Source of the DNA: Dioscorea cayenensis subsp. rotundata | Taxonomy: Eukaryota > Streptophyta > Magnoliopsida > Dioscoreales > Dioscoreaceae | Direction: 5' to 3' | DNA length: 64,000 nucleotides | Assembly: GCF_009730915.1 (NCBI RefSeq) | Contig: NC_052486.1 | Coordinates: forward strand, 20,985,589 to 21,049,588 | Part shown: positions 60,401-64,000 of the stretch, in pieces | Layout: every line of letters starts with the position of its first letter | Position numbering within the stretch: the stretch's first letter is position 1 | Made by a program: the position numbers and the translations under genes | The notes under the pieces: generated by a model | Told to the model about the DNA's origin: nothing | The model's input: the letters and a program-made list of their open reading frames with translations, nothing else | Databases searched by the model: none

Positions 60401-61061
60401 GGTTGTATCTTTTTGTGTTTTTTTAACTTTATTCAAGGAAATTAGAAGAAATAAGCATCATTAATTGTTCTTAATTTCATCTCATTTGTGCGTAAATATC
60501 TTCTTTCATATACACCCCAATAAAATTGCCAAATTACAAGTTTTTTACACACATAAATATATAGAACTTTTTTTTTTTTAATAAAAACATACATAGAACT
60601 CTTTTTGTCAAACAGTGAATTACTTCCTCCTTTCTTTTTTACTTGTTATATTTACCTAATTCACATCGATTAAGAAAAGTTGTTAAAATTAGTTAATTAT
60701 TTATATTTTATAAAAAATTTCATTATTTTTCCAAAACTACTCATATTTAAAACTCCATTAAGTGGAGTATATGACTTAATGTTTAATTGATTGTGATTTA
60801 TTGAAATTTGAACAAATATATTAAATTGAAGGATAAATTTGGAAAAAAATTATTTAATGCAGCACAAAATTTTTAATATGATAAGTAAAAATAAAATAAA
60901 AAAGAGCTTCAAAAGGTGACAAGTAAAAAAGAACGGAAGGAGTATCACATTTCAATAGTTTATGAAATTATTTATTACATATAAAAATTATGTAAAACAA
61001 AAAATATCAATGTGAAAGAGAATACATAAAATTGTAAATATTTTTGAGCTTGTCATATTCA

Positions 61062-61098
<37 letters not shown>

Positions 61099-61322
61099 AT
61101 TGTTACCATTTAGATGAGCATATATATCAAAATATAAAAAAGATGTTTTCTCTATATTTCATCCACTTTCAAAACATAATAAAACAGTTAACTTGAAAAT
61201 ACATATACATGAGAATCCAAAAGAGAAATATTATATTTATATACACAAAATGAAACATACAAGGATTGCACTCACAACAAAACCACTAAACCAAATCCAC
61301 CTCTCACTCCTTTACATTCTAT

Positions 61323-61358
<36 letters not shown>

Positions 61359-63472
61359 TAGAAAGAAAAAGAAGAAGAACAAAATGAAGCATTTGCATGA
61401 AAGGAGAAAGAAAACTCACAAGTGCTTAGGCATGATGTAGACATAGCAATTAGTGGATTAGATTGATCACCAACATTTTATATATATAATAATAATAAAT
61501 GTGATATGTGGGAGAGGGGGAAGTGGGGAACCAAATGTGGCAACAAACAGACAACATATCCAATGTTCTCTTCTCTCAGTAGCACTCCATCCCATCACAA
61601 ACACACAAGCAAACAAAATACCTGAGATCATGAGATCATCACCTTCCAAGACTTCTCTCAGTGATGTGATGGGGTTCATCTTTCATTCTTAGATTTTGTT
61701 TTTCTAATTTTTTAATTAAAATAGAAAAAAAAAACTATTACTAATTAAGAAGAATTGGTATTCACCAACAAACAGATCATCTTGACATGAGTCTTTTGTG
61801 TATGGAAACTTTCCAAGAAGACATGAATTGAAATATTAACTCAAAAATGAGTCAGTATTAATATCCTGGCTCAAGTAAAAATAAAAGCAATACATGTAAG
61901 AATTCTAGTGCTTTGTTCACATTTAAAAAAAATTAATAAACTTTTTTTTTAAAAAATCAAAATAACCTTAATACATGAACAGAGGTAACAATAAATAAAA
62001 TTATATATATATATATATATATAAGTATATTGTTAATAATCATCACCCAGAATAACACCAAAAGATCATGAAAGTCTATGTTTGCTCATTTATGAGAATA
62101 AGAAGTAAAAAAATCTAAATTGTGCTTAGTGATGTCTTTATCTCTTTTTATGATATTTAGTAATAACCAAGGGGGTTTGACAGGTTTAATATCTATATAT
62201 ATGTATATATTAAATATATTAAATAATTATTATTTAGATTACATTGTTCGTTATTGTTTTATAGTATGATAATTTAAATTTTAAGTATTTAATTTTGATG
62301 ATATTATTAAAGCAATACTGAGGGTTAAAAAGAAAAAAAAGAAGAAGGAATTTTATGAAAAGAAAAGAAACAAATATTAACTATGGATGAAAATTAGCTC
62401 TAAATATTTATTATTATAATAAAAATAAATAAATATGGATTTGGTTAATATTAGCAAGGCAAAAAATATGAGCATGTGGAGTATATTAACAAATGTTAAA
62501 ATACAATTAAATAAAATAATGATGCACAAGATATTTATTTATGGTTGAAAACGTGATACATTGTTCTTAACATAAACACTATTTTCTTAAAGAAATTATC
62601 TTTAGATAATTAAACACCAATATATATATAAATTATTAATTGAATTTATTTAAGTAATAAAAATTTGGATGACTTAAATAAGTGGTTTTAAGTTAAAATT
62701 TAAAAAATAAAAATAAAAAACCAACTTTTAGGTTTCCACTTTTGTAAAATAAAGATATAGGAGTTAATTTTTTTGGTATCGATAAAATAGTCAATTCATA
62801 TAAAAAATCACATGGCATTATAAAACATGATTTTATTTGATTTATGGGATTTAAATTTTATTTGTTTTGTAAAATTTTGAGTGAGATTAATAAATTTAAA
62901 AAATATATATTTGTATATCATATAAATCAGGGTTTTAAATGAAATAACAATTACATCCACTTGAATTAGACTAACACCGTTAACAGTTTTGTAACAGATT
63001 TTCTTTTTTTAACAAATGTGAGAACTTACCCATCTTAAAATTACTCAAAATCTTAGAAAAGGAGAGGTCTATCTCTTCACATATCTTTTATATCTTGTCC
63101 TAAACTAGTTTAGAACACGGCTCCAAGATGCCGGTGAATCAAAGACATATATATATATATATATATATATAAAATTTATTTATTTATTTATTTTTCTGTT
63201 ACAATTTGATGAGTGATGGATTAGTTAATCATCCTTCCAACTCCAATCACAAAAACACACACATACTAAAAAACACTCTCTCTTGCCAAATAATGTACTT
63301 TATCATCTCCCAGATGTTCATTTCTCTCTTGTTTTTCCCAAAGCAACCACCTTTTTTTTCTCACTTTGGTGGAGTAAGTGCTCTTCCAACCTTTTCCTCT
63401 TCATCATCATCATCATCATATATTCATCACCACCATCTTCATCATCTTATTCCTCTCTTTTTAAGCTCATCC
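60401..63472. other. AT-rich intergenic DNA between DUF863 and WRKY
   Basis: No gene was recognised. Holds a Stowaway MITE (60623-60942), a (AAAT)n tract at 61066-61100, (CA)n-(TA)n at 61321-61359 and (TA)n tracts at 62004-62022 and 63148-63171. The last ~200 bp before the WRKY start are CT/CAT-rich leader-type sequence. Confidence 0.6.
60623..60942. mobile_element. Stowaway-type MITE
   Basis: 320 bp with inverted ends CTTCCTCCTTTCTTTTTTAC and, as reverse complement of the right end, CTCCTTCCGTTCTTTTTTAC. The repeats extend to ACTTGT on both sides. TA duplications are at 60621-60622 and 60943-60944. No coding capacity. Confidence 0.85.
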
Positions 63473-64000
63473 ATGAATCCTTCATGCATTAATCTTCTAA
63501 CCATGATTCCAAATTCTGAGCTAATGAAGTTCCAAGAAGCAGCAACAAACAGTCTAACTTCAGCTCACCACCTTTTCAACTTGATTTCCATGCAAACTAC
63601 CAACTCAAACAACCATGAACTCAGCTTGATTGCCCACACTGCAATCTCTCAATTCAAGTCTCTGGTTTCCATGCTTGATCACACCTCATCTTGTTCCATG
63701 TCCAAGTTCAAGAGAATCAGAAAAGGTCCTTTGCCAAACTTCCAGGATGTGGATATCCACCAGTTCATGGATTCTAGAATTCAGATATTGCAAAGACCTC
63801 TAGTTGTTAGGAATCCAGTGATTCAACCTTTCAATGTTTGTTTGAATAATAAGCAGCAGTTGTTGAACAATTACTTTTACTGTTATTCTTCAATGTCTGC
63901 ACAGCAGAGTTCTGGTGGTGAGTCCTCTTTTTTGTCTTCTAAGAAGAGGAATGGTGGGTTGAAATGCACTGTTTCTGCTGGTGGTTGTCATTGTTCAAAA
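63473..64000 (+). CDS. Group IId WRKY transcription factor, 5' part (cut by window end)
   Basis: 176 codons are visible, open to the end. The N-terminal helix F-Q-E-A-A-T-N-S-L-T-S-A-H-H-L matches the E-A-A-x-A-G-L-x-S motif of group IId (Arabidopsis WRKY7/11/15/17/21/39/74). I-A-H-T-A-I-S-Q-F-K-S-L-V-S-M-L-D with F-K-R-I-R-K-G-P is the calmodulin-binding C-motif region. The last residues, S-S-K-K-R-N-G-G-L-K-C ... C-H-C-S-K, are the plant zinc-cluster domain that precedes the WRKY domain. The DNA-binding WRKYGQK part lies beyond the window. These factors bind W-boxes and often regulate defence. The start is the first ATG in frame; a second in-frame ATG at 63503 is possible. Confidence 0.88.
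   Translation, partial: MNPSCINLLTMIPNSELMKFQEAATNSLTSAHHLFNLISMQTTNSNNHELSLIAHTAISQFKSLVSMLDHTSSCSMSKFKRIRKGPLPNFQDVDIHQFMDSRIQILQRPLVVRNPVIQPFNVCLNNKQQLLNNYFYCYSSMSAQQSSGGESSFLSSKKRNGGLKCTVSAGGCHCSK

Noticed and set aside
61467-61679. Minus-strand frame starting M-N-P-I-T-S-L-R-E-V
   Set aside because: Looks gene-like for about 20 residues, but no family, splice partner or promoter could be supported.

Overview
This is nuclear DNA from a flowering plant. The evidence is spliced genes with GT-AG introns and AT-rich intergenic DNA, a nuclear tRNA gene, a Ty1/copia LTR retrotransposon, SINE and Stowaway-type elements, and plant-only families (GIL1/IRKI, DUF863, group IId WRKY, plant TPP, BAG7-like). 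A non-grass monocot would fit, but the species is not identified; that part is a guess. The window joins two contigs across exactly 1000 N (28112-29111).

Layout. 1-11.9 kb is AT-rich intergenic DNA with microsatellites, two short TSD-flanked retroposons and a hAT-like MITE. 11.93-14.45 kb is a tandem array of eight ~187-219 bp units, each holding a decayed coiled-coil exon plus an intron; unit 7 is split by a 946-bp solo LTR with a perfect 5-bp target-site duplication. 14.54-14.94 kb (minus) is a two-exon organellar-type ribosomal protein L30 gene. 15-18.7 kb is repeats, a Stowaway MITE and a dead copia gag-protease fragment. 19.7-21.07 kb (minus) is a GIL1/IRKI (DUF641) gene. 22.7-29.1 kb (minus) is a full-length but frameshifted copia element with LTRs, PBS, PPT and TSD; the N gap lies inside its 5' LTR.

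The right half is cleaner. 31.7-34.4 kb (plus) is beta-ureidopropionase with six exons and one GC-AG intron. 35.25-37.73 kb (minus) is trehalose-6-phosphate phosphatase with ten coding exons and a probable leader exon near 40.8 kb. 41-49.7 kb is intergenic with SINEs, a Stowaway MITE and a G-box/RY-rich island. 49.8-52.5 kb (minus) is a BAG7-like co-chaperone gene. 52.9 kb is tRNA-Gly(GCC). 56.5-60.4 kb (plus) is a DUF863 gene. 63.47 kb to the end (plus) is the 5' part of a group IId WRKY gene.

The genes are independent eukaryotic units and do not form a pathway cluster; they act in pyrimidine catabolism, trehalose signalling, chaperone regulation, organelle translation, light/gravity growth control and transcription. 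All coding frameshifts found in the host genes lie left of the gap, as extra single bases, while PYD3, TPP and BAG7 and the recognised exons of the DUF863 and WRKY genes read without internal breaks. I found no convincing new molecular system. The most unusual structure is the exon-intron tandem array with its solo LTR.
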